The position numbers were made by a program, and so were the translations under genes. A stretch of 64,000 bases of DNA from Spirochaetaceae bacterium (GTDB taxonomy: Bacteria > Spirochaetota > Spirochaetia > Treponematales > Treponemataceae), in contig JAGARN010000005.1 of assembly GCA_017622235.1 (NCBI GenBank), positions 62,001 to 126,000 on the forward strand, given 5' to 3'. Each line of letters starts with the position of its first letter. The first letter of the stretch is position 1. Shown piece after piece: positions 26,271 through 35,657 of this stretch. The notes under the pieces were generated by a model. The model made no database searches. It was not told the DNA's origin and saw nothing but the letters and a program-made list of their open reading frames with translations.

Positions 26271-26660
26271 ATGTCTAGCAGATTATTTGGTATCCGTGGT
26301 GCAGTTTGCTGCGGTAATACAGTTGATGAAATACAAAATGCTGTTGAAATGATGTGTTCTTCTTTGTTTTCTGCCAACGAAATTAATGCAGAAGACATAG
26401 TGTCGATTCAGTTTACTATAACTCCAGATTTGGATGCTATGAATCCAGCAGCAGCCCTTCGTAAGTCAAAATGTGGCAGCATTGTAAAAAATTCTGCTCT
26501 ATTTTGTAGCCAAGAACCAGTTGTAAAAGGTAGTTTACCTAAAACGATTCGAGTTTTACTTACAGCTTATATGCAAAAAAATAGAATACCTGTGCATTGT
26601 TATACAGGTGGAGCGGAAGTTTTACGACCTGATTTTACTCTTAAGGCAAAGGAATTGTAG
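26271..26660 (+). CDS. aroH: Monofunctional chorismate mutase, AroH type
   Basis: AroH rearranges chorismate to prephenate, toward phenylalanine and tyrosine. The 129-residue protein matches the Bacillus AroH fold: GIRGAV at the N-terminus (Arg7 equivalent), TPDLDAMNPAAALR, FCSQEP (Cys/Glu site), TIRVLL (Arg90 equivalent), and CYTGGAEVLRPDF with the active-site Tyr. I chose the ATG at 26271 over 26244 because the promoter overlaps the latter and 129 residues fits the family (about 127). No other aromatic-pathway genes are near. The glycogen-synthase gene follows immediately. Confidence 0.9.
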   Translation: MSSRLFGIRGAVCCGNTVDEIQNAVEMMCSSLFSANEINAEDIVSIQFTITPDLDAMNPAAALRKSKCGSIVKNSALFCSQEPVVKGSLPKTIRVLLTAYMQKNRIPVHCYTGGAEVLRPDFTLKAKEL

Positions 26661-26663
26661 TTG

Positions 26664-28250
26664 ATGGATTCTTTCCCAAAAAAAATCTGGGTTGTAAGCC
26701 GTGAATATGCAGGAATAGCAGAAGCTGGTGGAGTAAAAAATGTAGCTTGTTCGCTTTGTGAGTGTCTTGCAAAGAACAACATAGATGTTACATTATTGAT
26801 TCCTAGATATGGTTGCACAGATTTTTCTAAGGTAAAACATTATAAACCAAATATAATTCCACCTCAGTTAATATATGTTGAAGGAAAGAACTATACCGTT
26901 TTCTTTGATAAAGCACAAATTAATGATGTAAACATAGTTTTTATCGTACATCAAATTTTTAGCGATAAACGTGGCGTTTATACATACACCGCAACAGATG
27001 AAGCGTTAAACAAGGATAATCCTAGAGGAATAGGTTTTCATGATTCTTTAACTATGGATGTTTTATTTCAAAAAGCTGTTGTATGTTATGGTGAAATTAT
27101 TGGTAGCGGTCCGGATATTGTTCATTGCCAAGATGCAGCAACTGCTTTGATTCCAGCAATGGCAACGTGTTATAGCAAAGCTGATTCAGTTTTCAATGCA
27201 ACAAATTTCGTTGTAACAATTCATAATGCGGGTCCTGGATACCATCATGAATTTAATTCTGTATGGCAAGCAGAATCATATACAAATTTGCCACGTTCAG
27301 TTTTGGAGCAATGTCAAAATGGTAACGCAGTTGAACCTTTTTTAATTGCATCAAATTATGCCACAATGAATACAGTTTCACCTTGGTATGCAAAAGAGTT
27401 GACAAATTCTTTTTTTACAGAAGAAACAGGTGGATTAGCTAATTTATTTTCAGATAAAGGTGTTACAATTTCTGGTATAACAAATGGAATAGATTGTTAC
27501 CGTTATTCCCCAATAGATACAAAAAAATCTTTGTTGCCATATCCCTTTGATCCACTAAAATCTGATTTTGATGGTAAGTATCAAAATAGATTTTACTTTT
27601 TAAAAAAATATGCTGCGGAAAATTCACCAAAAAAAAATTATTCTTCGTTCAATAGGTTCGGTTTTTTAGAAGAAGACAGAAAGGATTTTTTGTTTTTTTG
27701 CTACCACGGAAGGATTGTTCGACAAAAAGGAATTGATGTACTTATTTCCACCGCTCAAAGAATTCTATCTCAAAAGGATAGTCCCCTTTGTTTTGTTATT
27801 GTTGGTCAAGGTGAATCTGAGTTAGAAAATGAATTAAGCAAACTGGCATCTCTTTATAAAGGACGCTGTGTTTATTTTCAAGGTTATGAAAGAGCTATTT
27901 CCAGACTTGCAGTTGCTATATCAGATTTTATTTTGCTACCAAGCAAATTTGAACCCTGTTGCTTAGAAGATTTTATTGCACAGATGTACGGAACGATTCC
28001 GGTTGCTCACGGAACAGGTGGGTTGAAAAAAATCCTAGATGGTAAAACAGGCTTTTTGTACTCTCCTAATACACCAGAAGAATTGCTACAAACTATTGAA
28101 TCCTTAGAAAAAAAATGGTGTACAGATAAAACTTGGCTAAAACAAATGGCAAAATTTAGTGCCGAATATGTAAAAAACAACTATTCCTGGGATTCTGTAA
28201 TATCAAATTGTTATATGCCTTTTTACCGTAGTTTAAAAAAACAATATTAA
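26664..28250 (+). CDS. glgA: Glycogen/starch-synthase-family glucosyltransferase (GT5)
   Basis: GlgA extends alpha-1,4-glucan using a nucleotide-glucose donor. The 528-residue protein has the two GT-B lobes: the N-terminal EYAGIAEAGGVKNV, the C-terminal GRIVRQKGIDV, IVGQGESELE, and PSKFEPCCLEDFIAQMYGT...GTGG. In typical GlgA the first motif is KTGGL, with a Lys that binds the ADP-glucose phosphates; here it is EAGGV, so the Lys is replaced. Donor use may therefore differ. The start could be the TTG at 26661, one codon earlier, with AAGGA at 8 nt. Confidence 0.82.
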   Translation: MDSFPKKIWVVSREYAGIAEAGGVKNVACSLCECLAKNNIDVTLLIPRYGCTDFSKVKHYKPNIIPPQLIYVEGKNYTVFFDKAQINDVNIVFIVHQIFSDKRGVYTYTATDEALNKDNPRGIGFHDSLTMDVLFQKAVVCYGEIIGSGPDIVHCQDAATALIPAMATCYSKADSVFNATNFVVTIHNAGPGYHHEFNSVWQAESYTNLPRSVLEQCQNGNAVEPFLIASNYATMNTVSPWYAKELTNSFFTEETGGLANLFSDKGVTISGITNGIDCYRYSPIDTKKSLLPYPFDPLKSDFDGKYQNRFYFLKKYAAENSPKKNYSSFNRFGFLEEDRKDFLFFCYHGRIVRQKGIDVLISTAQRILSQKDSPLCFVIVGQGESELENELSKLASLYKGRCVYFQGYERAISRLAVAISDFILLPSKFEPCCLEDFIAQMYGTIPVAHGTGGLKKILDGKTGFLYSPNTPEELLQTIESLEKKWCTDKTWLKQMAKFSAEYVKNNYSWDSVISNCYMPFYRSLKKQY

Positions 28251-28265
28251 AATGTAACTAATGTA

Positions 28266-28294
28266 TTGACATTTTCTTGTCTATAGCGTATATT
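28266..28294 (+). promoter_or_regulatory. Promoter of the tRNA-Thr/tRNA-Tyr unit
   Basis: TTGACA (28266-28271), a 17-nt spacer and TATATT (28289-28294), 15 nt before tRNA-Thr. Nearly consensus. Confidence 0.8.
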
Positions 28295-28309
28295 ACATAC
28301 GTTCGTTAC

Positions 28310-28383
28310 GCCAATTTAGCTCAGCTGGCCAGAGCACGTGATTTGTAATCTCGGGGTCCAGGGTTCGAATCCCTGAGTTGGCT
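28310..28383 (+). tRNA. tRNA-Thr (anticodon TGT)
   Basis: The 74-nt sequence folds as a standard cloverleaf: acceptor GCCAATT/AGTTGGC, D arm GCTC/GAGC, anticodon loop TTTGTAA, T arm CAGGG-TTCGAAT-CCCTG, discriminator T. The anticodon stem CGTGA/TCTCG has a T-T mismatch at 29-41. CCA is not encoded. Confidence 0.95.
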
Positions 28384-28391
28384 TTACGATA

Positions 28392-28473
28392 GGGGAGGTT
28401 CCCGAGCGGTCAAAGGGGGCAGACTGTAAATCTGTTGGCTCCGCCTTCGAAGGTTCGAATCCTTCTCTCCCCA
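28392..28473 (+). tRNA. tRNA-Tyr (anticodon GTA)
   Basis: Class II tRNA with a long variable arm: acceptor GGGGAGG/TCTCCCC, anticodon stem-loop CAGA-CTGTAAA-TCTG, T arm AAGG-TTCGAAT-CCTT. It ends with a discriminator A at 28473. It follows tRNA-Thr by 8 nt under the same promoter. Confidence 0.94.
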
Positions 28474-28477
28474 TTTT

Positions 28478-28508
28478 GCGTTGAAATTTTTTTCAACGCT
28501 TTTTTTTT
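28478..28508 (+). terminator. Rho-independent terminator of the tRNA unit
   Basis: GCGTTGAAA (28478-28486) pairs with TTTCAACGC (28491-28499), followed by a run of nine T. The ribosome-binding site of the next gene (CGGAG) starts right after the T run. Confidence 0.9.
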
Positions 28509-28518
28509 CGGAGTTGTT

Positions 28519-28959
28519 TTGGCTGAACCATTTTATGCTCAAGGCTTAAGATTTTCTTGCAAGGAATGTTCTCATTGTTGTAGACATGAACCCGGATATG
28601 TGTACCTTTCAGAAAAGGATTTGACAAATCTATGCCAATGGTTTAACCTAGATAGACAAGATTTTATTAAAAAATATTGTCGTTGGGTTTCTTATTACGA
28701 TGGCACAGAGGTTCTTTGCCTTCAAGAAAAAGAAAATTACGATTGTATTTTATGGCAAGAGTGTTGTACCGCATATGAGGCACGTCCTATTCAGTGTTCC
28801 ACCTATCCGTTTTGGTCTTATATTGTGGAATCGAAGGAAAGTTGGCAAAAAGAGGCGATGGAGTGTCCTGGAATAAACTGTGGTTCCTTGTGTAAAGCAG
28901 AGCAAATAGAGAAATGCTTGCTAGACAGTAAGAATAGTGTTCCGATAAAGAGGAAGTAG
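28519..28959 (+). CDS. YkgJ-family Cys-rich metal-binding protein
   Basis: The 146-residue protein has the family pattern of clustered cysteines: CKECSHCCR near the N-terminus, CILWQECCTAYEARPIQCSTYP in the middle and CPGINCG near the end. Such proteins are thought to bind zinc or an Fe-S cluster; their role is unclear. The frame is open back into tRNA-Tyr, but I start it at the TTG at 28519, which has CGGAG 5 nt upstream. No promoter separates it from the tRNA terminator, so it may depend on readthrough. An MBL-fold gene follows 11 nt later. Confidence 0.85.
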   Translation: MAEPFYAQGLRFSCKECSHCCRHEPGYVYLSEKDLTNLCQWFNLDRQDFIKKYCRWVSYYDGTEVLCLQEKENYDCILWQECCTAYEARPIQCSTYPFWSYIVESKESWQKEAMECPGINCGSLCKAEQIEKCLLDSKNSVPIKRK

Positions 28960-28970
28960 GAGAAAAAAAT

Positions 28971-29912
28971 ATGGATGTTCGTTTTTGGGGTGTTAGAGGA
29001 TCCATACCGACTCCACTAACAGCACAGCAGATTAGAACAAAAATTGAAGCAGTGGTTCAGAGAATATCTGCCAGAGATATTGCAAGTTTGGACGCAAAGG
29101 AGCGTTTCCTTAATTCGTTGCCAGCCTCAATATATGGTACTGTTGGGGGAAATACAGCTTGTGTTGAAATTCGAGATAGTCAAGGAACAGTTTTCCTTTT
29201 AGATTCAGGAACAGGAATAAGAGAATTCGGTAAAAAGGGTATTCCTTCTGTAGATAACACATATCACATATTGTTATCGCACTTTCACTGGGATCATATA
29301 CAAGGACTGCCTTTTTTTGACCCAGCGTATCGTGGAGATTGTAAACTTATATTTTATTCAGCTTTTCCTGCTGCAAAAAAAGTTCTTTCAAAACAAATGG
29401 ACTTACCTTATTTCCCAGTTCAGTTTGATACGGGTTTTTTTTCATCTATTTCTTTCCAATGTATAAAGCCAGGTGAGCCTTTTAAAGTTGGCGGATGTAC
29501 AATAGTTTCAAAAAAAATGTCTCATCCAGGGAACTCTTATTCCTATGCGTTTATGGAAAACGGTAAAAAGATTATTTATGCCACAGATGTAGAACTTTCA
29601 GAAAAAGATATCGAAGACACCGAAAGTAACAGATCCTTTTTTCAAAATGCAGATGCGATAATACTTGACACACAATATACTGTAGAAGAGTCACTTTACA
29701 AAGTAAACTGGGGACATTCGGCTTTTTCGTATGCTGTAGATTTTGCATCTAAGTGGGGAATAAAAAAACTATACCTTTTTCATCATGAACCTACATATGA
29801 TGATAAAAAACTTAATTCTATCTTGCTTTCTGCCCAGTGGTATTCTCAGTATGTAGTTAATACAGATTTAAAAATTTTTCTTGCACAAGAAGGATTGTGT
29901 TTTGACGTATGA
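28971..29912 (+). CDS. MBL-fold metal-dependent hydrolase
   Basis: The 313-residue protein has the metallo-beta-lactamase metal motif HFHWDHIQG (HxHxDH, about 105), a second ligand His in SHPGNSYSYAF, Asp in YATDVELSE, and a C-terminal HHEPTYDD. The start MDVRFWGVRGSIPTP is typical of the PhnP/RNase Z-like group that cleaves phosphodiesters. The true substrate is unknown. AGGAG precedes the ATG. It overlaps the next small gene by 4 nt. Confidence 0.88.
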   Translation: MDVRFWGVRGSIPTPLTAQQIRTKIEAVVQRISARDIASLDAKERFLNSLPASIYGTVGGNTACVEIRDSQGTVFLLDSGTGIREFGKKGIPSVDNTYHILLSHFHWDHIQGLPFFDPAYRGDCKLIFYSAFPAAKKVLSKQMDLPYFPVQFDTGFFSSISFQCIKPGEPFKVGGCTIVSKKMSHPGNSYSYAFMENGKKIIYATDVELSEKDIEDTESNRSFFQNADAIILDTQYTVEESLYKVNWGHSAFSYAVDFASKWGIKKLYLFHHEPTYDDKKLNSILLSAQWYSQYVVNTDLKIFLAQEGLCFDV

Positions 29913-30100
29913 GTGTGTCAGATTCCTGTAAGCCTATAGAACTTACCTATAGTTTTTCTGCTCAAGAAATAAAACTTTTGGCAAAGTTTTTTAGAAAGGC
30001 TTCTCTACCAGATGGACTTGAAAAATTTAGAGATAAAATTTTCAAGTCCATATACGAATCTATGACGTTAGATCAAGCAGAATCTTTTTTTAAGGATTGA
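29909..30100 (+). CDS. Small acidic protein of unknown function
   Basis: A 63-residue protein, no recognised family. Its ATG overlaps the MBL gene stop and it is followed by mltG after 10 nt, so it is in the operon. It is amphipathic and helical (SAQEIKLLAKFFRKA; ESMTLDQAESFFKD), with no signal peptide or cysteine motif. Overlap and codon use support a real gene. Confidence 0.65.
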   Translation: MSVSDSCKPIELTYSFSAQEIKLLAKFFRKASLPDGLEKFRDKIFKSIYESMTLDQAESFFKD

Positions 30101-30110
30101 GTTTAAGAAT

Positions 30111-31145
30111 ATGGGAAAGAAGATATTTAAGTTTTTTTTATTTTTCTTTTTTTTAATTGTTTTAATTCTTGGAGCATTCTTTTTATATTATTTTAAAACT
30201 TTACAACCGTATTCACAGGATTCAGAGTTTCAGACATCTTATAAATTACAGGTTCCTTATGGTAAAACACTAAAATCCGTAGCTCAAGAATTAGAGGAAA
30301 ATTATATCATACAAAATTGGGCTACATTTTATTTAACTGCTAAAAAAACTAATTTACAGATGAAAGCTGGAACATATAACCTTAATTCTAGTATGTCGGT
30401 TTTTGATATTTTTGAATTACTAAAGACAGGAAGACAAGATAACTTGGTTGTAAGAATTCCAGAGGGTTATACTACATCAAAAATTGCAAAGCTATTAGAA
30501 AAGGAAGGTATTGTTTCTGAAACAGAATTTATTGAAGCATCAAGAAATAAAACATTGCTAGAAAAATATGGAATTCCCAACGATACCTTTGAAGGTTATA
30601 TTTTCCCAGACACATATTTTTTTAATCCTGGTATGTCTGGAGAATCGGTTCTTTGTAAAATGGTGGATAATTTCTTCAATAAGATTGGAACAATCGACGG
30701 AATTGAAAATCTTACTGATGAAGAACTATTTTATGTTGTTAGACTTGCTTCGATTATTGAAAGGGAATATCGTGTAGCTTCTGAAGCTCCTCTTATTGCC
30801 AGTGTATTTACTAACAGATTGAACAATAACATTGGGCTTTATTCATGTGCAACTATTGTATACATAATTACAGAGATTGAAGGGCGACCGCACCCTGATG
30901 TAGTTACAAATAAAGATTTAAAAATAGACAGTCCCTATAACACATATATGTGGGCAGGATTGCCGCCCGGTGCTATTTCAAACCCAGGAATTGTTGCCTT
31001 ATCTGCTGCAGCAAATCCACCAAAAACAAATTACTTTTATTTTAGATTAATTGATAGTAATGCAGGTAAACATTATTTTTCAGAAGATTTTGAAGAACAT
31101 ATAGAAGCAGAGGGAATCCAAGTAAAAAGGGCGGCAGGTAGCTGA
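30111..31145 (+). CDS. mltG: Endolytic murein transglycosylase MltG (YceG-like)
   Basis: MltG cuts nascent glycan strands at the inner membrane. The 344-residue protein has an N-terminal membrane anchor (FKFFLFFFFLIVLILG), a LysM-like segment (about 45-110), and the catalytic domain with LASIIEREYRVASEAPLIASVF (Glu in IIERE) and the ending MWAGLPPGAISNPG. Length and motifs are typical. The last base of its stop is the first base of the dnaG start (TGATG), coupling the two. Confidence 0.94.
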   Translation: MGKKIFKFFLFFFFLIVLILGAFFLYYFKTLQPYSQDSEFQTSYKLQVPYGKTLKSVAQELEENYIIQNWATFYLTAKKTNLQMKAGTYNLNSSMSVFDIFELLKTGRQDNLVVRIPEGYTTSKIAKLLEKEGIVSETEFIEASRNKTLLEKYGIPNDTFEGYIFPDTYFFNPGMSGESVLCKMVDNFFNKIGTIDGIENLTDEELFYVVRLASIIEREYRVASEAPLIASVFTNRLNNNIGLYSCATIVYIITEIEGRPHPDVVTNKDLKIDSPYNTYMWAGLPPGAISNPGIVALSAAANPPKTNYFYFRLIDSNAGKHYFSEDFEEHIEAEGIQVKRAAGS

Positions 31146-32926
31146 TGGGTTTTTCTCCAGAAACTATCCGCATGGTTGTTGAAAGAACTGATATTGTGTC
31201 GCTTATAGAAGGTTACACAAGGCTAGAGCGTAAGGGCGATAGTTGGTGGGGGTGTTGTCCTTTTCATTCAGAAAAAACCCCTTCTTTTTGTGTTACACCA
31301 GAAAGGCATATGTACTACTGCTTTGGATGTAATGAAGGTGGGGACGTAATTCAATTTTTACGTTCAGTAGAAAAATTAGATTTCTCTACTGCTGTTACTA
31401 CATTAGCCAAAAAAGCAGGAGTTGAACTTGAGTATTCAGAGGGCTATTCAAAAGGTGAAGATTCTGAGTCTTCTCTAAAAGACCAATATATAGATCTTTA
31501 TACAAGAGTTGCTGGTTCTTTTCATTATTGTTTGCTTTCTACAAATTCTGGTTCAGATGCATTAAACTATATTCTTGAAAGAGGAATTAGTATAGAAACA
31601 ATAAAAAAGTTTCAATTAGGATATTCACCAAAAGATAAAAGATGGCTAAAGCAATTTTTACGTAAAAAAAACTATAGTGAAGATTTTTTAGCAACTTCTG
31701 GTCTTTTTTCTAAAAAATTTTCTGATATTTCTTTCTTTTCTGATAGGCTCATGTTTCCAATATTTAATCGAAATGGAAATGTTGTTGCCTTTGGTGGTAG
31801 GTTACTTAATGGAGAAGGACCAAAATACATTAATTCTGGTGAACTTATTCAATATCATAAAGGTGAAACTCTTTATGCATTTAATTTTGCCCGGCAAAAA
31901 ATAAGAGAAACTCGATCCGTAATTTTTTGTGAAGGTTACATGGATGTTATTGCTTATCATCAGTGTGGAATCACAAATGCGGTCGCCCCTTTAGGTACAG
32001 CATTAACAGAAGAACAAGTAAAACTTGTTCAACCTTTTGTTGATACTGTATATCTTTCTTTTGACACCGATAAGGCAGGGCGTGCTGCAACGTGGAAAGC
32101 AATATTAATGTGTAGACGTTTAGATATTACCGTTAAGGTTATTCAACTAAACGGTGGCAAAGATCCAGCAGAAATTATGCAAAATCAAGGTGTTGATGTC
32201 TTGACGACTTATGTAGAAAGTGCTATATTAGATAACGATTATTTGTTATCCGGTATTGCGAAAGAACATCAAATCAATACCCCTGAGGGGAAGACAAGGG
32301 CGGCTCTTGCTTTTTTTCCATATATTGATGCGCTTAATTCGGATATACAAAAGGAATCATGTTTGGAACAAGTTTGTCAGGCATTTAACCTGACTATAGA
32401 GGCGGTTAAACGAGATTTTTTAAACAGAGCAGAAGCTCAAAATCGAGCAGAACGATACAGCAAAAATATAAAAGACTTTGGTAAATCCATAAAACCAACT
32501 GCAGAATTGCGTGCAATTCTTGCTGTTATTGCAAACCTTGAAAAATTTGAGACTATGCGCTTAGCTTTAACGTCGGATGATTTTGAAGATCCGACGGCAC
32601 GGGATTTATTCATTATTCTGGAAGAATGTTACAGAGAAGATGCTGTTTCTTATGGAAATGTACTTGCAAAATGCAGTAACGAAGACGTAAGAAAAATGGT
32701 TGCGAAGGTCGTTTCTTCTGGTGAGTATGCGGATAATCCGCAACAGGTCTTAGATGATAGTATAAAACTCATTCGACGTAATGGACTTGAAAACAAAAGA
32801 CGGCATCTTTTAAACAAAATACGACAATTTTCTGTAAACTCAGTTGAGGATCAGAAGATATTGAGTCAGTTAATTTCAGAAAAGATGGATATTGATTTTG
32901 AATTAAACCAAAAGGATACAAACTGA
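31145..32926 (+). CDS. dnaG: DNA primase
   Basis: DnaG makes RNA primers for replication. The 593-residue protein has the N-terminal CHC2 zinc finger ([12 protein letters not shown]...YYCFGC, about 36-62), the RNA polymerase core with [14 protein letters not shown], the Toprim domain with [10 protein letters not shown] and SFDTDKAG, and a C-terminal helicase-binding region. The start overlaps the mltG stop and the stop overlaps the rpoD start. Assignment is secure. Confidence 0.97.
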   Translation: MGFSPETIRMVVERTDIVSLIEGYTRLERKGDSWWGCCPFHSEKTPSFCVTPERHMYYCFGCNEGGDVIQFLRSVEKLDFSTAVTTLAKKAGVELEYSEGYSKGEDSESSLKDQYIDLYTRVAGSFHYCLLSTNSGSDALNYILERGISIETIKKFQLGYSPKDKRWLKQFLRKKNYSEDFLATSGLFSKKFSDISFFSDRLMFPIFNRNGNVVAFGGRLLNGEGPKYINSGELIQYHKGETLYAFNFARQKIRETRSVIFCEGYMDVIAYHQCGITNAVAPLGTALTEEQVKLVQPFVDTVYLSFDTDKAGRAATWKAILMCRRLDITVKVIQLNGGKDPAEIMQNQGVDVLTTYVESAILDNDYLLSGIAKEHQINTPEGKTRAALAFFPYIDALNSDIQKESCLEQVCQAFNLTIEAVKRDFLNRAEAQNRAERYSKNIKDFGKSIKPTAELRAILAVIANLEKFETMRLALTSDDFEDPTARDLFIILEECYREDAVSYGNVLAKCSNEDVRKMVAKVVSSGEYADNPQQVLDDSIKLIRRNGLENKRRHLLNKIRQFSVNSVEDQKILSQLISEKMDIDFELNQKDTN

Positions 32927-34698
32927 TGGACGAACTAGATTCGGCTATTGAAAAATTAATTGAATATGGTAAGACAAAAGCTTCTCTTACCTGGGATGAA
33001 ATAAATGGTTTTTTGCCACAAGAAGTTTTGAATTCAGACAAAATAGAAAATGTTTTAGCTCTTCTAGCAAAGAATAATATTCAAATTGAAGACGAAGATT
33101 CTTTAATTGAAGAAGAAGCTATGCCTGTTTTAGATGATGAAGAGGATGTTGCAGAAGATGAATCGGAAAAGATAGATGAGGCAGAAACTGAAAAAAAACG
33201 TGTAGTCTATAATGAAAAAGATTCTACTGGGGATGATCCGGTTCGACTCTATTTAAGAGAAATCGGTAAAGAGAATCTACTTACGGCTGAGCAAGAAGTT
33301 GATTTGTCAAAAAAAATGGAAGAAGGTGAAAACATTATCAAAGATGTAATCAAAAAGTCGGGTATTCTTATTCCTGAGTTTTTTAGCATTGGTGTAAAAG
33401 CCTTTTCTCGAGTTGATATTCAGCCTGGTCGTAATCGTAAAGAGATTAACGAAGAAATGACAGAAAAACGTAGGTTAAAAGCCTGCTATAGCGAGTACAT
33501 TAAACCTGTTTTTGCAGATATGAAAGCTTATATGCAACTGAAAAAACAGCTATACGAACTTGAACAAACTAATCAGATTTTCAATGATTCTCAACTAGTT
33601 GAACTGCGTGAAAAAATTATGTGTTCGTTAAAAAATATAGACATCCAGTCAGAAGAAATTGAAAGATTTTCGCAACGCTTTATAGAAGCAACAAGACGAA
33701 TCAGTGAATATCGAAATCGACAAGAAAAAAAAGCAAAAGAGCTTAGAATAGCAGATAACAGCGATTTACGTAGTCTTGGAAAACGAATTGCAATTAAATC
33801 TGAACGGATAAAGCTAGAAGAAGACTTAGGAATGTCCGCAGATGAGATTCGAGATGTATATACTCAAATTCAAAAGATTGACCGAAAGTTAAGACGGCTT
33901 GAATACGAATTTGAAAACAACGTTTCTGAAATTCTTGAAATGGCAAAAGAAATTGAACACGGGCATCAAATGATGAAGGAAGCAAAAAATCGATTAATAA
34001 ACGCAAACCTTCGTCTTGTTGTTTCTATTGCAAAAAAATATACAAATCGTGGTTTACAGTTTTTTGATTTAGTTCAAGAAGGAAATATTGGATTAATAAA
34101 AGCTGTAGAAAAATTTGAATACAGAAAAGGTTATAAATTTTCCACATATGCTACTTGGTGGATAAGACAGGCTATAACACGAAGTATTTCTGACCAAGCA
34201 CGAACTATTCGTGTTCCAGTTCATATGATTGAGCAGATTAACAAAGTTGTTCGTGAATCACGCCAACTTATGCAAAAATATGGAAGAGAACCAACAGACG
34301 AAGAAATTGCAGCTCAGCTTGGTTGGCCTGTATCTCGTGTTAAGCAAGTTAAAAATGTTGCCAGAGAACCTATATCTTTGGAAACTCCAATTGGCGAAGA
34401 AGAAGATTCTATTCTTGGCGACTTTATCGAAGATAAAGATGTGGAAAATCCAGCAACAAAAACTGCATACAAAATGCTACAGGATCATTTACATTCCATT
34501 TTAGCAACACTTCCTGCAAGAGAACAAGAAGTTTTAAAAATGCGTTTTGGTTTAGATGATGGTTTTTCTTTAACTTTAGAAGAAGTGGGTCTTTATTTTG
34601 ACGTAACTCGTGAACGTATTCGTCAAATAGAAGCTAAAGCATTGCGGCGTTTAAGACATCCACGACGATCTAAAGATTTAAGAGACTATATGGATTGA
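32926..34698 (+). CDS. rpoD: Primary sigma factor RpoD (sigma-70)
   Basis: RpoD directs RNA polymerase to the -35/-10 promoters seen across this window. The 590-residue protein has region 1.1 (about 1-50), an acidic linker (about 55-90), region 1.2 ([16 protein letters not shown]), a long non-conserved region, region 2 ([12 protein letters not shown]...[33 protein letters not shown]), region 3 and region 4 with [20 protein letters not shown]. It is coupled to dnaG by TGATG, in the order mltG-dnaG-rpoD; rpsU, found in this operon in some bacteria, is absent. Confidence 0.98.
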   Translation: MDELDSAIEKLIEYGKTKASLTWDEINGFLPQEVLNSDKIENVLALLAKNNIQIEDEDSLIEEEAMPVLDDEEDVAEDESEKIDEAETEKKRVVYNEKDSTGDDPVRLYLREIGKENLLTAEQEVDLSKKMEEGENIIKDVIKKSGILIPEFFSIGVKAFSRVDIQPGRNRKEINEEMTEKRRLKACYSEYIKPVFADMKAYMQLKKQLYELEQTNQIFNDSQLVELREKIMCSLKNIDIQSEEIERFSQRFIEATRRISEYRNRQEKKAKELRIADNSDLRSLGKRIAIKSERIKLEEDLGMSADEIRDVYTQIQKIDRKLRRLEYEFENNVSEILEMAKEIEHGHQMMKEAKNRLINANLRLVVSIAKKYTNRGLQFFDLVQEGNIGLIKAVEKFEYRKGYKFSTYATWWIRQAITRSISDQARTIRVPVHMIEQINKVVRESRQLMQKYGREPTDEEIAAQLGWPVSRVKQVKNVAREPISLETPIGEEEDSILGDFIEDKDVENPATKTAYKMLQDHLHSILATLPAREQEVLKMRFGLDDGFSLTLEEVGLYFDVTRERIRQIEAKALRRLRHPRRSKDLRDYMD

Positions 34699-34722
34699 TT
34701 GAATTTTATTCAAATTTATACC

Positions 34723-34750
34723 TAGACACGGAAAGTGTATTTGGTATAAA
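34723..34750 (+). promoter_or_regulatory. Promoter between rpoD and the zinc-ribbon gene
   Basis: TAGACA (34723-34728), a 16-nt spacer and TATAAA (34745-34750). The downstream ATG at 34783 has AGAGG 9 nt upstream. Confidence 0.55.
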
Positions 34751-34782
34751 ATATTGACAACTAGATTCAAAGAGGTTTTTTC

Positions 34783-35631
34783 ATGGAAATGACTGATGTA
34801 TTTGACAAGCTAAAAACGCTACAGGATATTCTTGTAGAGAAATATTCTATAGAAACTAAGATAGAAGAAGCTCCTAAGGCTCTTGTGGCACAAGATGAGC
34901 TGCTTTCTAGGTTAAAGAAAGAATATATTAGTAAGAATAGTGCATACGAAGAATCGAAAATGAAGATTTTAGGTCTTCGTCGTAATTTAGACGAAACGGT
35001 TTCTGCTAAAGAACGCAGCGAAGAAAGTATGAGTGATATTTCGACACATAGAGAATACGAAGCTCTTTCTGCGGAAATTAAATATGCTGACGAAAAAGAA
35101 AAGCAAGTTCGTAAGGAATTACAAAAAGAAGAGCAATTTTTTGCTAACTTAGAAGAAGATATGCAGCGTCTTAAGCAGTCTATAGACACCCAACAAGTAG
35201 AACTTGACAATGGTAAGGCTTCGATTGCGAACGTTGTAGAATCTTTGAATCAGAATCTTATACAGCTAAAAAAACAAGAGGATGAAATCATCCCTGATTT
35301 AGACCCGGAAATCATCTTCAAATTTGAAAGAATTATTAGAAGCAAACAGAACAAGGGTATCGTTGCAGTTCGTGGGAATGTTTGTGACGGTTGTCATATG
35401 ATTTTACCTGCACAGTTTGCAAATGAAGTTCATAGTGGAGAGAATATTGTTTTCTGTCCGTATTGTAGTAGGATTCTCTTTTACCAAGAGCAAGAAGAAG
35501 GTGAAAACGAATACTTTAGCATAGAAGATGCTGGTAGCCTTGTTGATTTAGATGATGACGAGGATGAAGACTTTGATGACGATGATAATGACGAAAGAGA
35601 CGACATCAAAGAAATGGATTTTGACGAGTAA
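34783..35631 (+). CDS. C4 zinc-ribbon coiled-coil protein (COG1579/CdsZ-like)
   Basis: The 282-residue protein has a long N-terminal coiled coil (about 1-180) and a zinc ribbon GNVCDGCH...VFCPYCSR (about 200-230). It ends in a very acidic tail of about 35 residues with runs of Asp. This architecture is found in CdsZ-like proteins of chlamydiae and in many bacteria, and is thought to be regulatory. The Asp-rich tail is unusual and could bind Mg2+ or mimic nucleic acid; that is speculation. The RNase P RNA gene starts 26 nt after its stop. Confidence 0.82.
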   Translation: MEMTDVFDKLKTLQDILVEKYSIETKIEEAPKALVAQDELLSRLKKEYISKNSAYEESKMKILGLRRNLDETVSAKERSEESMSDISTHREYEALSAEIKYADEKEKQVRKELQKEEQFFANLEEDMQRLKQSIDTQQVELDNGKASIANVVESLNQNLIQLKKQEDEIIPDLDPEIIFKFERIIRSKQNKGIVAVRGNVCDGCHMILPAQFANEVHSGENIVFCPYCSRILFYQEQEEGENEYFSIEDAGSLVDLDDDEDEDFDDDDNDERDDIKEMDFDE

Positions 35632-35657
35632 TCGTCATTGATATGTTTTGTTTTGTA

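Noticed and set aside
28435-28518. Upstream extension of the YkgJ-like frame into tRNA-Tyr
   Set aside because: It covers the 3' half of the tRNA and the terminator; the TTG at 28519 with CGGAG is a better start.
35521-35620. Asp-coding repeats as a microsatellite or frame error
   Set aside because: The frame is intact to a normal stop and the codons are mixed rather than a pure repeat.
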